64,000 nt of DNA from Chinchilla lanigera (GCF_000276665.1 NW_004955473.1:9160495-9224494); one strand, 5' to 3'; shown: positions 35,880 to 48,009, counted from the first letter of the stretch. Numbers and translations are program-made. The notes: generated by a model not told the origin, from the letters alone.

Positions 35880-37440
35880 GAATATAGTAAAATTGCAAAA
35901 ATTTATAACTCAAAACTGGTATGAAATAAACATGATTACATTTGGCAAAATACCAGTATTTTCTTACTAAAAATGAATGGATGGTGATGCCTTTTTTAAC
36001 CATTTCATTCAACATCGTACTGCTGTTTCTAGCCAAAGCAATTAAGGAAAGGAAAGAAGGAAGATAAAAAACACTTAAAGAAGACAGGAAGAAGTGAAAT
36101 ATCTGTTTTTTTGTGTATGTGGGGGGTGCTGCTATAAGGAAATACTTCAGACCTGATAATTTATAAAGAAAAAATTTTTGCACAGTTCTAAGAGCTGAGA
36201 AGTAAAAGAACAAGTTAAAGGCTGGTGGGGTGTCTGGCAAAAGCCTATTTTTCATAGATAGTGCAGTCTGGGTGTTTTCATATGTTGGCAGGGATGCACA
36301 TGCAAAAGGGGATGGATGGTGTATCCTCATGGCAAAAGAACAGAGGGAGTGAATTTGCTCCCACTAGACCTTTTATAAAGTCCTTAGTTCCATTTCTGAG
36401 GATTCCACCTTCCTTAGTTAATCACATTCTAAGGGTCCCTCTCCTCTATCCTCACACTGATCACTGTTTCAACATATTAATGTTGGGGAACCCACTCTGA
36501 CCATAGCATGAATATACTCTACTTATAGATAACATGATCTTGTATATAACAAATCCAAAAGCATCTACAAAGTACTACTACACCTAATGAACACTGTCAC
36601 ATATCCATATTAAGAAATCAAATGCATTTCTGTATATTACCAATACAGTCCAAAAATGAAATTACAAGTACAGCTACATTTACAAAAGATAATTAGTACA
36701 CTTGATATAATAAATAGAACACTTATAAACTAAAAGCTAGAAAACATGGTTTAAAGAAATTAAACTTAAATTACTGGGATATCTACCCATTTTTCTGTAC
36801 TGGAAAATCTAATATAGTTATGATGTAAATACTTCCCACAGAACTACACCTTTGTGACTTTTAATGTGCGAATGGTTTTTTTCTATAATAAACATACATA
36901 TATCAAAAGAAAATAAATTTTACTGCACTAAAATAAAAGGCTTGAAAGCACATTAATAAATAAGAAAAGATGAAAAATTGAGTAATCATATATCTTATGA
37001 GACATACCAATTTTATTTAAATAATTCGTATAACTATATAATAACAAGACAAATAGCTCATTTAAAATGAGGAAAGAATCTGAATGCAAGTGCCTTCATA
37101 GAAGATCTACCTATGGCCAACAAGGGCATGAAAATATGCTTAACATTATTAGTAACTAAGAAAATACAAATGAAACACAGTGATGTCACATCGTATTCCT
37201 AAAATGACTATAATTAAAATGACAGACAATAAAAGAGTTGACAGTCATGACTGGAAACTGGAAACTTTCTGGATTAATGCGAGGTTAATACAGTGCAACC
37301 ATTCTAGAAAACCGAATGGTAATTCCTTAAAATGTCAAATAACAGCATACTATAATAGTAATCCAATAACTTCACTCCTAGATATATATCCAAGATAATA
37401 TGGAACGACTTAACCAAAAAATTTGTTCATAAATTATACA
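35880..37440 (+). mobile_element. Sense L1 ORF2 (decayed), split by an antisense LTR
   Basis: Left part ends with 'ttcaacatcgtactgctgtttctagccaaagcaattaaggaaagg...gaagtgaaat'; right part resumes at about 36510 with 'actctacttatagataacatgatcttgtatata', 'aatccaaaagcatctac', 'aaatgcatttctgtatattaccaata'. The C-terminal part runs to about 37440 ('atccaataacttcactcctagatatatatcc'). The order across the gap is continuous for L1 ORF2, so the LTR (36118-36508) inserted later. Confidence 0.8.
36118..36508 (-). mobile_element. MaLR-type LTR, antisense, inside L1 ORF2
   Basis: Complement of a MaLR (MLT1/MST-like) LTR: 'gctgctataaggaaatacttcagacctgataatttataaag' near the left end, 'ccacttccttagttaatcacattct'-like block, and 'ctgaccatagca' at the right end. 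No perfect 5-bp duplication could be seen. Relic only, no coding sequence. Confidence 0.78.
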
Positions 37441-37838
37441 AAAGCAAACACTTGTAAAATAAGAAAAGGGTTAGGTTTCATCAACCTTTAAGGTTAGTAT
37501 CTAAACATAGTAATGATGCAGTTTCATCTAGGAAAACTCCTCAAGGCTGTAATTTCATGAATTACTACTGTCATTTTAAATTATACTAAGATGAAATTTG
37601 TTTAAATACACGGTATGTTCACAGGTAAGTAAGTGGTAAGATATAGCATCTCTTAGAAAAAAACAAATTGCAGAATTATCTATTTATAAATATGTATATA
37701 TTCTTATACATGCTAGCATATTCTACTCTGCAATTAAAAATCAACAGGTTTTATAATACATTCATTAGATCACCCAAGACGTAATTGAGGGATATAACAC
37801 ATATATGATTGCTCAGAGCCATCCAAAACATCAATTAA

Positions 37839-37930
37839 GGGGCTTGGGATTGAGCTCAGCAGCACAGCACCTGACTGGCAAGTGCGAGGTCGTGAGTTCG
37901 ATTCCCGGTACCAGAAAAACACCAAAAAAA
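37839..37930 (+). mobile_element. ID SINE
   Basis: ggggcttgggattgagctca, gcaagtgcgaggtcgtgagt, tcgattcccggtaccagaaa. Flanked by acatcaattaa / aatcaatcaa (imperfect), so somewhat older. Confidence 0.93.
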
Positions 37931-37941
37931 AAATCAATCAA

Positions 37942-38690
37942 AGCAGTAGTCATATGTTTTTCAGACTTCAGCTCCAAATAAATAGTTATCTCCAAGATAA
38001 TGAAGAAATAAATAAATAATTGGATCAAAAGCACTGATAAATGAGCACAGTACAGCATAGTGATGGATCAGATAGTCACCAAGACTGAATTATATGAAGC
38101 ATTAAGAACATAATGGTAGTGATTTTATAATAGCATGTCACTAGAAAAAATTATGTGATAAACAAGTAGAACATGTTATTCTTTGATATTACATTTTATT
38201 TGGTGTTGTGACTCCAAAAACCTTATTTATGAAGTTATAAATCAATATAAATTTAAAATGTCAGTTCCTGTTATTTGTGCATTAATGATCCTCTTCCTGT
38301 CATGATACCCTAACCATTTCTGGCTAATCATGTAGTTTCTCTCTCCACATTGGAATAAGTCTTTTCAATAAAGAGCTATATTTGTTGTTTGATGATAGAA
38401 TTTTGTGTTTTTTAGTCAATACTAATATTTAGAAACAAAGATTTGAGGACTAGCTGTTATTGCTACTGTTTTCCTTGCTTTTTAATATAAAAATTACTAC
38501 AAATTTAAAAATTATAGTTCTTCATATTTATGAGACACAATGTGATGTGATATAGGAATGTATTATGGAATAATTATACTGATCTAATTAGCATATTTAT
38601 CATTTCAAATATATATATATTGAATTAACAATACTTAAAATTTACTCTTATTGGTTTTTTAAATATAGAATACTTTATTATTTACTGTTT
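37942..38690. other. Unassigned AT-rich DNA
   Basis: No gene or recognised repeat. Confidence 0.4.
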
Positions 38691-38699
38691 TTATTATGC

Positions 38700-39500
38700 T
38701 ATGCAACATAAGTCAAAGAAAATTCTTTTTCATACTAACCGATTGAGACATGGCATTCTTTTGTCCATTATCTTTCAAAACGATTTATCCTTAGCTTCTA
38801 TTAACTGTGATTTGCAATTTAATTCGGTAGGTAAAATTATTTCACCCTCCATACAAGAACAAGTGTTTATTTTTCTATGTCTTGGTTTTTGCGTTTAGCT
38901 TAGTATGTATTCATTTGTTGATAGACTCAACTTGGATATTTTGAATAACAGCTTCAGTCAATATGGTTATCCAGATATATACTAAACTTACTTTTTTCAA
39001 AGTTTTAGATAAATACAAGCACTCAGAAGTGAGATTTCTGGATTACATGACATTTTTATTTCATTTTTTTTCAAATGCTTCTACAAAGATCTTCATAACA
39101 GCTGCGCTAATTTAGATTCTCAAAAGCAGTATATAAGGTTGTCCTCTTATCCACATATCATGAACATATTATCTTTCATCTTTTTGCAAATAGTTATTCT
39201 GACATATGTAAAGTAATATCTCATTGTTTGATTTATATATTTCCTGACTATTCATGATATTGAGCACCTATTCTTATACCTGTTCACGAATTCTGTATTT
39301 GCATCAAAGAAATATCTTTTAGGTACATTCCCTCTTTTTATTTTTTATTTTTTTGGTACCAGGACTCAAACTCAGGACCTTGTGCTTACCAGGCAGGCGC
39401 TTATGTTGCTGAGCTGTATCCCTGGCTTGCCTCTTTTTAAATTGTATTGTTTTCTTTCCATACAGTTGTTTGAGTTTCTTATATATGTTTTATTTTACAC
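38700..39500 (-). mobile_element. Old antisense L1 ORF2 C-terminus, split by an ID
   Basis: Complement of ancient L1: 'tttgttgatagactcaacttggatattttgaataacagc', 'gaagtgagatttctggattacatgac', 'taatatctcattgtttgatttatatatttcctga'. Continues for about 60 bp after the ID at 39341-39429. Confidence 0.65.
39341..39429 (-). mobile_element. ID SINE inside old L1
   Basis: T-rich tail, ttggtaccaggactcaaact, gccaggcaggcgctt-like block (accaggcaggcgcttatg), gctgagctgtatccctggc. Perfect 10-bp duplication cctcttttta at 39331-39340 and 39430-39439. Confidence 0.94.
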
Positions 39501-41925
39501 ACTTACCAAATGTACGTATTGGTGCAAATGATTCTAAGCCTTCTTGGTGAAGGTAGGATATTTAGCAATGGCATAAACAACAATAAAAGCACAAATTTCA
39601 CTTCTATGTTCAATTAAAACAACAATAAATCAATTTTGTAAATATTTTTATATCTGTGCACCCTTTATCTATGATTGTCAACAAAAGCTAACACGTAAAC
39701 TGTTTATTTGACTTATCTGACAATAAACATTTTGCTTCAAAATTGCTGTGCCAACATTGCTACTAAGAATGAAGTCGCTAAGCGAATGTTAAACTACTAC
39801 TGTGTTTCTATTTGTCCTTAAAATACATCCTGCTAAAGATATGCTGTCTCAGGACTAGGCTCAAATGTCACTCGGAATAATTACTTTTCTCTTATTATAT
39901 TTTATGAATTTAATGTGCAGTAGGTTTGGTTACTTGGGCTTTTTATTTTGGCATATTGTTTCTCCTTTTCATCAAACTATATTTTTAATATTAAAAAATA
40001 TATTCTTCAAATATTTTTCAGAAATAAATATGTATCTATATGACAGGAGTTTGACATCTAAACTCTACTCCACCAGATTCAACATACAAGGTGTTATCCA
40101 TGGTAAACTAACAGGCATCTGGAGATATTTAAATAAACTTAAAAGCTCCGGTCAACAAACGTGGAAGCATAATTGTATCAATTAATTCATGAACAAGGGA
40201 AACAATTATATTTGTTTAAATTGGCTGCAAGAACTTTGGCCAACATAATCAAGGAAGTGCAAGTGGATCAACATAATACACTTTTCATCTTTGAAAGTCC
40301 ACGTGGTGTCAGGCAGATTAAACATGTTTCACATTTTATATTGAATGTTATGGACTAAATATATTAAGGAAATTTTTCAGTGTTTCATAGCGGGCACACA
40401 TTAGCAAGCATTCATATAATCTTATGATAGGAAAGCAAAGAATATTCATGTTTTATATCCTGGATTTTTCTTTAAACAGATATGGGTCTCCATATATTAT
40501 TCATTACGGAATTTTGTTATCCATGAGAAAATCACATGTATTAGGGCAGACAATAGGCTAGATATGAACTAGATTTATTGAATAATAACCTTATTAAGTT
40601 AGAGGGGTTACTAAAGAATATTGATTGCATAAAGTAAGAAAAATTAAATATCCTGTCATGTTAGAAATACATGTTGATTTAAAATACAAGACAACAGAAG
40701 TGGTGAGATAGAGGTCATATTGTAGAAGTTGTAAAATTTTTGTTTATATCATATGCCAATAAATCTACCATATATTTTGTTATCATTAAGCTAAATACCT
40801 TAACAATAGTAAAAGAATAGATACATGTATCGGTAATGCTAATTTTAAATTAACACAAAAAATAACAGAAAGATATATTTTAAAAGAAGGGAAAGGAGAA
40901 ATACAAAAAGTTCAAGATACCATAAGTATATGTACCAATACTTCAAAATGAATATATCATATTTGCAAAAAAAGATGAATATATTCGTCATATGTTGCTA
41001 CCATATACTAATAAAAATTAATAGAAGGAGAATAAAAAATAAATTAATTGAGGTTATATAAATAGAAAATAAACACCAAGGCAGTGAATAAATATAATTA
41101 TTTCAGAATGAGCAGTAAAATAGACTAAATACTGTATTTACTAAAAAAATTTAAGACTGAATTTTCAAAAGGAGAAAGAACACTCTTTTTGTTTGTATAC
41201 ATTGCTTAAATTCAAAGAAAAAAATAACAAAAAGAGAGCGTAAAGTTGTATGCTGGGAAAACATTAACTGAAGAAATATGGTGAGGAATTTGTTATAGTT
41301 TGTATTTTTGGCAGTGCTGTTTACTAATATTAGATTAACATATATTAAGACTGGGAGAATTAATAAATATGAAGTAGAGTATTTCATAATGAATGGTCAA
41401 TAATGCAGGTGTGCATAAGAATTACAAATTTGTATTTATATACTAAGATAGTAAATGTAATTAATTAACATAATTAAAATGAGAAATAAACAATTTTCAA
41501 ATCACAAAAGCAAATTTTTAAGACACATCTGTATAACTTATAAAATATCTTACAAAACCAGTTTTGAGACTGAGATTTGAATGACACTTTCAACTAAGTA
41601 GATCTAATTGACATATACATTGAAAAAAGACTACATTGTATTTTCAGTACACATAAGCATCCTCAGGCCCTAAAGCATGTGTCAGTACATTTAAAGACTG
41701 AAATCATATGAACATTGCTCTGTTTACATGCAATTTTTAAAACTATAGGAGAATAACAAAATCGCATATGTTTATTAATTCAGACATATATTTATAAAAC
41801 TCTTTAGAAAAAATAGTAGAATTTGATGAAAATTAGAGTATATGTTTTTAAGTAAGATATAATAAATATAAAATGTATCAAAACATGAGGAATGCTCATA
41901 TAGCCATGCTTAGCCAGTGTAGTGA
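39501..41925. other. Long unassigned AT-rich stretch
   Basis: About 2.4 kb without a recognised gene or repeat. A 106-codon plus frame (39865-40185) is open, but its composition (F, L, I, Y rich) matches translated AT-rich DNA and no domain is seen. Confidence 0.4.
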
Positions 41926-42240
41926 CTTGTCTGAAATGAGTGTACCCTCAAGTATTCATATGTTAGAAGCGTGTTCCTTAGTGTTTCAATATTGAGAAAT
42001 GTTGAGGCCTTTAGGAAACAAAGTCCAGGGATAGATGATTACATCACTGACCCTCAGAAAGGACTAAGGAATACCCTGTGAGATTTCAGGTACTCAGAGA
42101 ATAGGTTGTTATAAAAGGAGAAATCCTGGCCCCTAATGGCTCCAGTTTTGTTTCATGATTTGATATCTTTCATATATGCTCCCACCATTTTTTATTCCAT
42201 CAACCATGAACCCCTCGCCAGAGGCAACATTTGAGGAAGG
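41926..42240 (+). mobile_element. MaLR-type LTR, sense, degraded
   Basis: Layout 'ccctcaagtattcatatgttagaa...gaggcctttaggaaac...ggatagatgattacatcactgaccctcag...ttataaaaggag' is that of an MLT1/MST LTR in sense orientation. Ends poorly preserved. Confidence 0.6.
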
Positions 42241-42690
42241 AGTTAATTATTTAAGACTAAGCTGCAAGATAACTACATAATAATTACATTTAAGGGTTTG
42301 TGGTGTTATCCTCCCACAGTAACTGGGTGGGAGATGGCCAGAAGAAAGTGTGGAGAGGTTGAGAGATACACATAGACATCTTGAGAAGATTAAGCTTGAG
42401 CAAAAAATGTCACAGGAGTCCTACATTATGAGGTGAGAAGTCAGGCTGGTCAAGTGTGGGTTTTGGAGAGGGCTGGGTCTGAAAATTGTGGGATGAATCC
42501 AGCTGACTATTTAATTCATCTCTATGCCCCATGTCCCACATCCACATTTTTTTTCTATCTGGCAATGTAACCAGTGATATGCCTTGACTTGGACTGTTAA
42601 TTCTTTTCACAGAGAAAAGGAGCAGAAAACTTTCCAAGTGTGCAGAAAATTTTAACATACAGATAATCAGACTATAAGAATTTCAGACAA
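42241..42690. other. Unassigned, moderately GC-richer
   Basis: No gene. May be internal sequence following the LTR; an 82-codon minus frame at 42410-42658 matches nothing known to me. Confidence 0.35.
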
Positions 42691-43397
42691 TAATGATGAG
42701 AAAAGAACTGCTCGGTATCATTATCTAAATCCAAGAAATCCAACAGGACAAAATTTTAAAAGCTATTGGAGAAAAGCAACAAAGAATATGTAAATGTAAA
42801 CCAACTATAATTTTAGCAGACTTCTGAACACAAATTTTAAAGGCCAGAAAAGCTTTGAGTGAAGTGTCCCCAGATACAAAAATATCTTTCCGCAAGATAT
42901 ATTCTACAAAATAACCTTTCAAAATCAATCAAAATTAAAAGGTCATTTCCTGACAAATAATAGCTACAGAAATTTATGAAATTTACCCCCAAATCAGCAC
43001 ACCAAAAATTTCCAAAGTGTATGTAAGAAAGAGTTAGGTAAACAACAATACCACAATGTGTAATGGAATGAGTGAGAAGGAGCAGGAGCAAAAAGGGATT
43101 AGCGACAAGAAAATAATGCATCGAAAGGAATAACTCAGTACCTTTCAGAAATACCTCCTGATGTCTATGGCCTCAACTTCCCAACCAAAAGACACAGATT
43201 GGCAGGTTTTAAGAAACAAAACACAAGGACATACAAGAAACAAATTTAATCCAAAATGAAAATATAGACTAAAAATAACAGAACAAAAACAATATTCCAT
43301 GCAACAGGAGCCTGTAAACAAGTAAATGTCCTATTTTCAAAGAAATTGGACATCAATCTAAACCTGACCAGAAGAGGCAAAGCAAGTAATTTATATA

Positions 43398-43787
43398 TTG
43401 GTTAATGGAACAATTGAACAGAAAACATATAATTATAAATATATGAGCAAAACACTGGTGCACCTTACACTGAAAAATAAAACACTAGTAAACATAAAAT
43501 ATCAAATGAATACGAATGCAGTTATAGTGAGGGAACTCAATACCCCACTATCAGAAATAGAAAAATCAACTGGACCAAAACAAGGCAATATCAGAGTTGA
43601 ACTACACTTCCATAAGAATGGAATTAATGAATATCTAAAGTGTTCCACTCAAATACAAGAGAATGTACTTTTAGTAGCACGTGGAACTTTCTCCGAAATA
43701 GACTCCATGGTAGCCCATAAAGGATGCTTATGTAAATACAAAAAATACAAATTATCTGAGGCATATAATCCAATCAAAGTACAATAG
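43398..43787 (+). pseudogene. L1 ORF2p endonuclease fragment (relic)
   Basis: 129 codons open on the plus strand. Shows the L1 APE-type endonuclease signatures RELNTPLSEIEKSTG and VARGTFSEIDSMVAHK. Active L1 has GDFNTPLS and THGTFSKIDHI: the GD catalytic pair is RE here and the final histidine is not HK-type intact, so no activity is expected. Surrounding ORF2 is full of stops. Confidence 0.85.
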
Positions 43788-43953
43788 AACTGAAAATACA
43801 TGGAAAGAAAATCCAGAGAAATTAGCCAAAAATATGGAAATTAAGCAATAACTTCTTGAATAAATAATGCATTAAAAATAAATGAAATATTTAAAAATTG
43901 ACTACAATCAAATGGCATGGTATTCCAGCATACAATAACCTTTGGATACAATG

Positions 43954-44047
43954 GTTGCTTTTTTTTTTGGTACCAGAAATAGAACTCAGGACCTTGCCCT
44001 TGCCAGGTAGGCACTTGTGCCACTGAGCAGTATACCCGACCTGCTAG
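43954..44047 (-). mobile_element. ID SINE inside L1 ORF2
   Basis: Poly-T, ggtaccagaaatagaactca, cttgccaggtaggcacttgt, gagcagtatacccgacctgc. Perfect 10-bp duplication ggatacaatg (43944-43953, 44048-44057). Diverged from the younger IDs. Confidence 0.93.
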
Positions 44048-45586
44048 GGATACAATGAAAGCAGCCTTAGGAGGAAATTTATGGCTCTGAACGCACACAT
44101 CAGAAAAAATGGAGAGAATTCAAATCAAAAGGCAATTATGTACATCAAAGTCCTGGGATAAAAGAATAATGGAAATTCAAAGTTAGTATGAGGAAGAAAA
44201 TTATAAAAATCAGAGCAAAACTAATGAAATTGAGTCTAAAATTACAAAAAATACAAAAATACAGGAAATCAATAAATTAAAGAGCTGATTTTTCAAAAAA
44301 AAAAATAGAAAACTTACCAATAAAAAGAAAAAACATATCAATGCAATTAGAAATGAAAAATACAAGATCCTCCTAAACACTGCCAAAATCCAGAAGATGA
44401 TTAGCAATTACTTTGAAACTCTGTATTTGTGCAAATTGGAGAAATTAGAGGTAGATATATTCCTAGACACATATGATTTACCATAACCAAAACAAGAGGT
44501 TATATAAATTCTGAACAGTCTCATAACAGGCTGAGGCAGTCAAACAAGAAAACCTATCAACTAAGAAAATCCAGGATCTGATGGATTCCCCACTGACATC
44601 TACAAGAACTTCAGGGAAGATATAATGACAATAGCACCAAAAACTTTAAATTAAAATGAAAAATATTTTTAAACTCATTATTTTGATTCCAAATCCAGAC
44701 ATGGACTCAACTTAAAATGTCAGGCCAATCTCTAATAAGTACAGATGCAAAAATCCTCAAGAATACAATAAATCATCAAAAGATCATACATCATGATGAA
44801 ATAGGCTTTATCCCAGGTATACAAGGATGACTCAATATACACAAATCAATAAATATATTAGTCCACATGAACAGAAATAAAGACAGAAATCATATGATTT
44901 TTCTCAATAGATACCAAAAGTCTTTTACCAAATCCAACACCCATTTTTTATTTAACAAATACCTTGAGAAAAATAGGTATATAAAGACCCTTTCTCAATC
45001 TGATAAGATACATTTATGCCTTATTTATGGCCAACACCATATTAAATGGGGAAAAGTTGAAAGCTTTCCTCTAAAATCAGGAAGAAGCAAGGATGTCCAC
45101 TCTCACCACTGATACTTAATGAAGTACTCAAAATATTAAAAGTTAAAGTATCTTTTTTTGCAGATAACATAATTCTTTACATATAAAAAAATTTTACTGA
45201 ATCACTCCTGGAATGAATAATCTAATTTAGAAATGTAGCCACATACAAAATCAACACACACATACTAGTCGATAGTTTTTTTGTACACCAATAGTGGATT
45301 CACCAAGACAGAAAACAAGAAACCAATAACATAAATCACAGTAGCATCAAAAATTTAAATACCTAATAATTAAAGTACCCAAAGAAGTGAAAGACCTCCA
45401 CAACACCTATGGTACTCAGGAAAAGGAGATGGGAAGGAACTTCAGAAAATAGGAATATATACATGGAGAAGACTGCTAAATAAAAGCCACAGAGAATCTG
45501 GGTATGGTGTCATTTGTCTGTAATCCAATCACATGGGATGGTTAGGAAGAAGAACTTGATGTTTGAATCCAGCCTGGGCAACTCAG

Positions 45587-46132
45587 TGACTGTTATGGCT
45601 TGTGTCTATATGACACAACACAGTGACTGTTATGTCCTCATGCAGGCAACACAGTGACTGTTATGTCCTCATGCAGGCAACACAGTGTCTGTTATGTCCT
45701 CATGCAGGCATAGGCGAGGCTATTCAGAGGTAGCTAGATCTAGAGTGTAAGATACTCGGATCAAGGCTGTGTGATTACTATATTAGTGCACTGATTGGCT
45801 TGGCACAGTTTGGGGTCAGATTAAGGGTGCTTCACACTGAGTGTGAGTGCTACCTACCCTAAGAGCACATAGCATGGATAAGGGAGAGAAAGAGGACTAC
45901 TGTAGTTGCTTTTTGCTTGCTGCTTGCTACTTCACTACTTTACTGTCTTCTTGCCTTCTGTCCACCATGAACTGTTGCTCCTCTGTGATGCCCCTCTGCC
46001 ATGCCACCCTGCCTTGGAGCCAGCCAACTATGAACTGAAACCTTTACAAACTGTAAGCTACAATAAATCTTTGTGCCTTTAACTTTGTTTGTCAAGTATT
46101 TTGTCTCCACAATAAGAAAGGTAACTAAGACA
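45587..46132 (+). mobile_element. Solo LTR (MaLR-like), 546 bp, TSD ctcag
   Basis: Begins tgactgttatgg and ends aactaagaca (TG...CA), with perfect 5-bp ctcag on both sides (45582-45586, 46133-46137). Polyadenylation signal aataaa near 46063. 'ccatgaactgttgctcctctgtgatgcccctctgcc' and 'ccttggagccagccaactatgaactgaaacc' are typical of rodent MaLR LTRs. Contains three 31-bp tandem repeats near its 5' end. Solo, so the internal part was lost by LTR recombination. Confidence 0.88.
45617..45709 (+). repeat. Three 31-bp tandem repeats in LTR U3
   Basis: Copies at 45617-45647, 45648-45678 and 45679-45709 share aacacagtgactgttatgtc-ctcatgcaggc; the third differs by one base (gtgtctg). A partial, diverged unit precedes them at the LTR start. 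Confidence 0.97.
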
Positions 46133-46390
46133 CTCAGCAAAATTCTGCCTCAAAATAAAAAAATCAAACATAGGCATGGGACATAGCTCAGTGCAAAGGC
46201 CCTGAATTCAATCCCCCATTTCTAAAGCAAAGCAAAACAAACAGAAAACAAACAAAAAGGAGAATAGACTGTAAATGGGCATTATTGACTTTGAAACTTT
46301 TTTCAAGAAGAGAAAAATTTAGAATCAATGACATTATCCACTTATTTACTTCAAAATAATTAGTTCATGTTTAATGGTAAGAAGAAAAAG

Positions 46391-46574
46391 CAGTGTTTTT
46401 CAAATCTCATTGCACATAAAAATCATATTGGGAGATTTTAAAGGAATGTTTATGATCCCCTGGTTATACCAGAGGCCAGTAAATTCACAATCATTGGCGG
46501 TAGGCTCCAGTTTTCAATATTTTTCAAAAGTTCTAAAAGTTCTTTTAATGTACAGCCAATATTGAAAAGCACTG
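46391..46574 (+). mobile_element. MER5A-type hAT-Charlie transposon
   Basis: Terminal cagtgtttttcaaatctcattgcac and gaaaagcactg form the short inverted ends; internal 'ttgggagattttaaagg...gatcccctggttataccagaggccagtaaattcacaatcatt' follows the MER5 layout. Non-autonomous and ancient. Confidence 0.8.
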
Positions 46575-46996
46575 CACTTGGTCATGATTTTTCAAAGTAA
46601 TCCTTTAATATCTTAATATAAATAGTGACATTGATGGAGGATATGATATATAGTGTTTCCACAGATACAATTTAATGAGAATTATCTACTTGGATCACTG
46701 TTCTGTGAAATATAGTTTGAAAAACACTAAGCCAGAGATAATATCACTCAAAACAGGACAGTTATAAAAATATTTTCAGTCATCATCATTATTTAATATT
46801 GTGAAAGTTCTGCCCACTCTAATCCCATAAATAAAATGAGCTTCATTGCAGAGAATGCTAAGTACTAGTTATGAAACTGTTATCTATATGGAGACTGCCA
46901 CATAAGCAAAGGATTAACTAAACTTAGGAAACTTCAGCAAAATGCCAATTACAAGTTTAACATTCTCAAAATGAAAATACTACCTTCCCATTATGG

Positions 46997-47262
46997 CAGG
47001 CTTTCTCAATCTCAACAAAACTAACATTTTGGTTTAGGTATTTATTTGTTGTAGGATATTGTTCTGTTGATTGTAGGGCGTTTAGTGGCATCCCTGCCCT
47101 CTACACATTAGAAGTCAGCAGCATCTTCACGATGCTGATAAGAAAAGTGTTTTCAGATATTTTCAATATTCGCCATTATGATTATGATAAGAAAAGTGTT
47201 TTCAGATATTTTCAATATTCGCCATGGCAAAAAAAAATCACTTTAATTAAGAACTGCTAACT
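46997..47262 (-). mobile_element. MER20-type hAT-Charlie transposon with internal duplication
   Basis: Complement of MER20: 'ctcaatctcaacaaaactaacattttgg', 'ttgttgtaggatattgttctgttgattgtagggcgtttagtggcatccctgccctctac', ending 'aattaagaactg'. A perfect 41-bp segment occurs twice inside. Confidence 0.82.
47136..47225. repeat. Perfect 41-bp direct repeat, period 49
   Basis: Copies at 47136-47176 and 47185-47225, starting tgataagaaaagtgttttca and ending caatattcgccat, are identical. The 8-bp spacer is tatgatta. Confidence 0.97.
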
Positions 47263-47920
47263 TGTAACAATACTATGCAGGCTAAGTAACAAAATGACTC
47301 AGCAATAAAAACATAAAACAATCTAAACTAATTATGAATAAATATGGCAATAAACTCAAGCTTTATATAAAGAAAACAGTATAATTAATAGAAGAATAGG
47401 AAAAGATACATATACATGAAATGGCATACTATAGTCTTTGAAAATATCAATTATAAAAGTTAAAATATTTTCCCAAATTGACTTATGAATACAAGGCAAT
47501 TTAAATGTATAACTCAATGAACATCACCTTGTATCTATGTAAAATTTTCTACATTTTACATATAGTAAATATGATTTTCATGTAACTTTGTAGATTATTC
47601 AAAAGAATGTACTCAGGATATACAGCTCATTTTAGTATTAGAGATGTTTATATATGGTCTACAGATACACTGAAAAATACTAATGAAGGAGAAATACATT
47701 ACTGTGTAAAAACAATTATAAAGCTATCAAAAGCAAAATCACTTCGATAAGATAAATGTATAGCTATGTCAGTGGAACAAAATACATATATACTTTATAT
47801 ATGGACTCATTTCTGAATATGAAAGCATAAGGAACAAAATTTTAAAGAATATTTTTTACGTGTGATAGAAATAATTCATCATCTACTACTTATAAGGAGC
47901 TATTTCAAGCTCACATTGGC
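47263..47920. other. Unassigned AT-rich DNA
   Basis: No gene or recognised repeat. Confidence 0.4.
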
Positions 47921-47921
47921 A

Positions 47922-48008
47922 GGCTAGGGGATATAGCTCAGTGGCACAGTACCTGTGTGGCAAGCGCGAGGTCATGAGTTTGATTCCTGGTACCAAAAAA
48001 AAAAAAAT
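47922..48008 (+). mobile_element. ID SINE
   Basis: ggctaggggatatagctcag, ggcaagcgcgaggtcatgag, tttgattcctggtaccaaaa and A tail. Target duplication not clear. Confidence 0.92.
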
Positions 48009-48009
48009 A

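Larger units (their letters stand above)
42700..45490 (+). mobile_element. Sense L1: ORF1 C-terminus, ORF2 endonuclease and RT (decayed)
   Basis: ORF1 C-terminal order at 42750-42960, endonuclease at 43140-43790 (a 129-codon frame 43398-43787 with ELNTPLSEIEKS and GTFSEIDSMVAHK, the counterparts of GDFNTPLS and GTFSKIDHI), RT about 44560-45480 ('gatgaaataggctttatcccaggtatacaagg' near 44795). Interrupted by an ID at 43954-44047. The 3' end is missing. Confidence 0.85.
45492..46258 (+). mobile_element. B1-ID composite SINE interrupted by an LTR
   Basis: B1 part at 45492-45586 ('tctgggtatggtgtcatttgtctgtaatcc...ccagcctgggcaactcag'), resuming at 46133 ('ctcagcaaaattctgcctcaaaata'). An ID body follows at about 46170-46215 ('aggcatgggacatagctcag...gaattcaatccc') with an (AAAC)-rich tail. 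This fits the B1-dID type of rodent SINE. The LTR 45587-46132 splits it. Confidence 0.8.

Noticed and set aside
35800..36330. 176-codon minus-strand open frame, the longest in the window
   Set aside because: It reads antisense through L1 ORF2 and then into an inserted LTR; no domain and a junction-dependent frame.
39865..40185. 106-codon frame as a membrane protein
   Set aside because: The hydrophobic composition is what AT-rich DNA encodes by chance; no conserved motif.
45617..45709. Three 31-bp repeats as a CRISPR array
   Set aside because: The units are directly adjacent with no spacers, inside a mammalian LTR.
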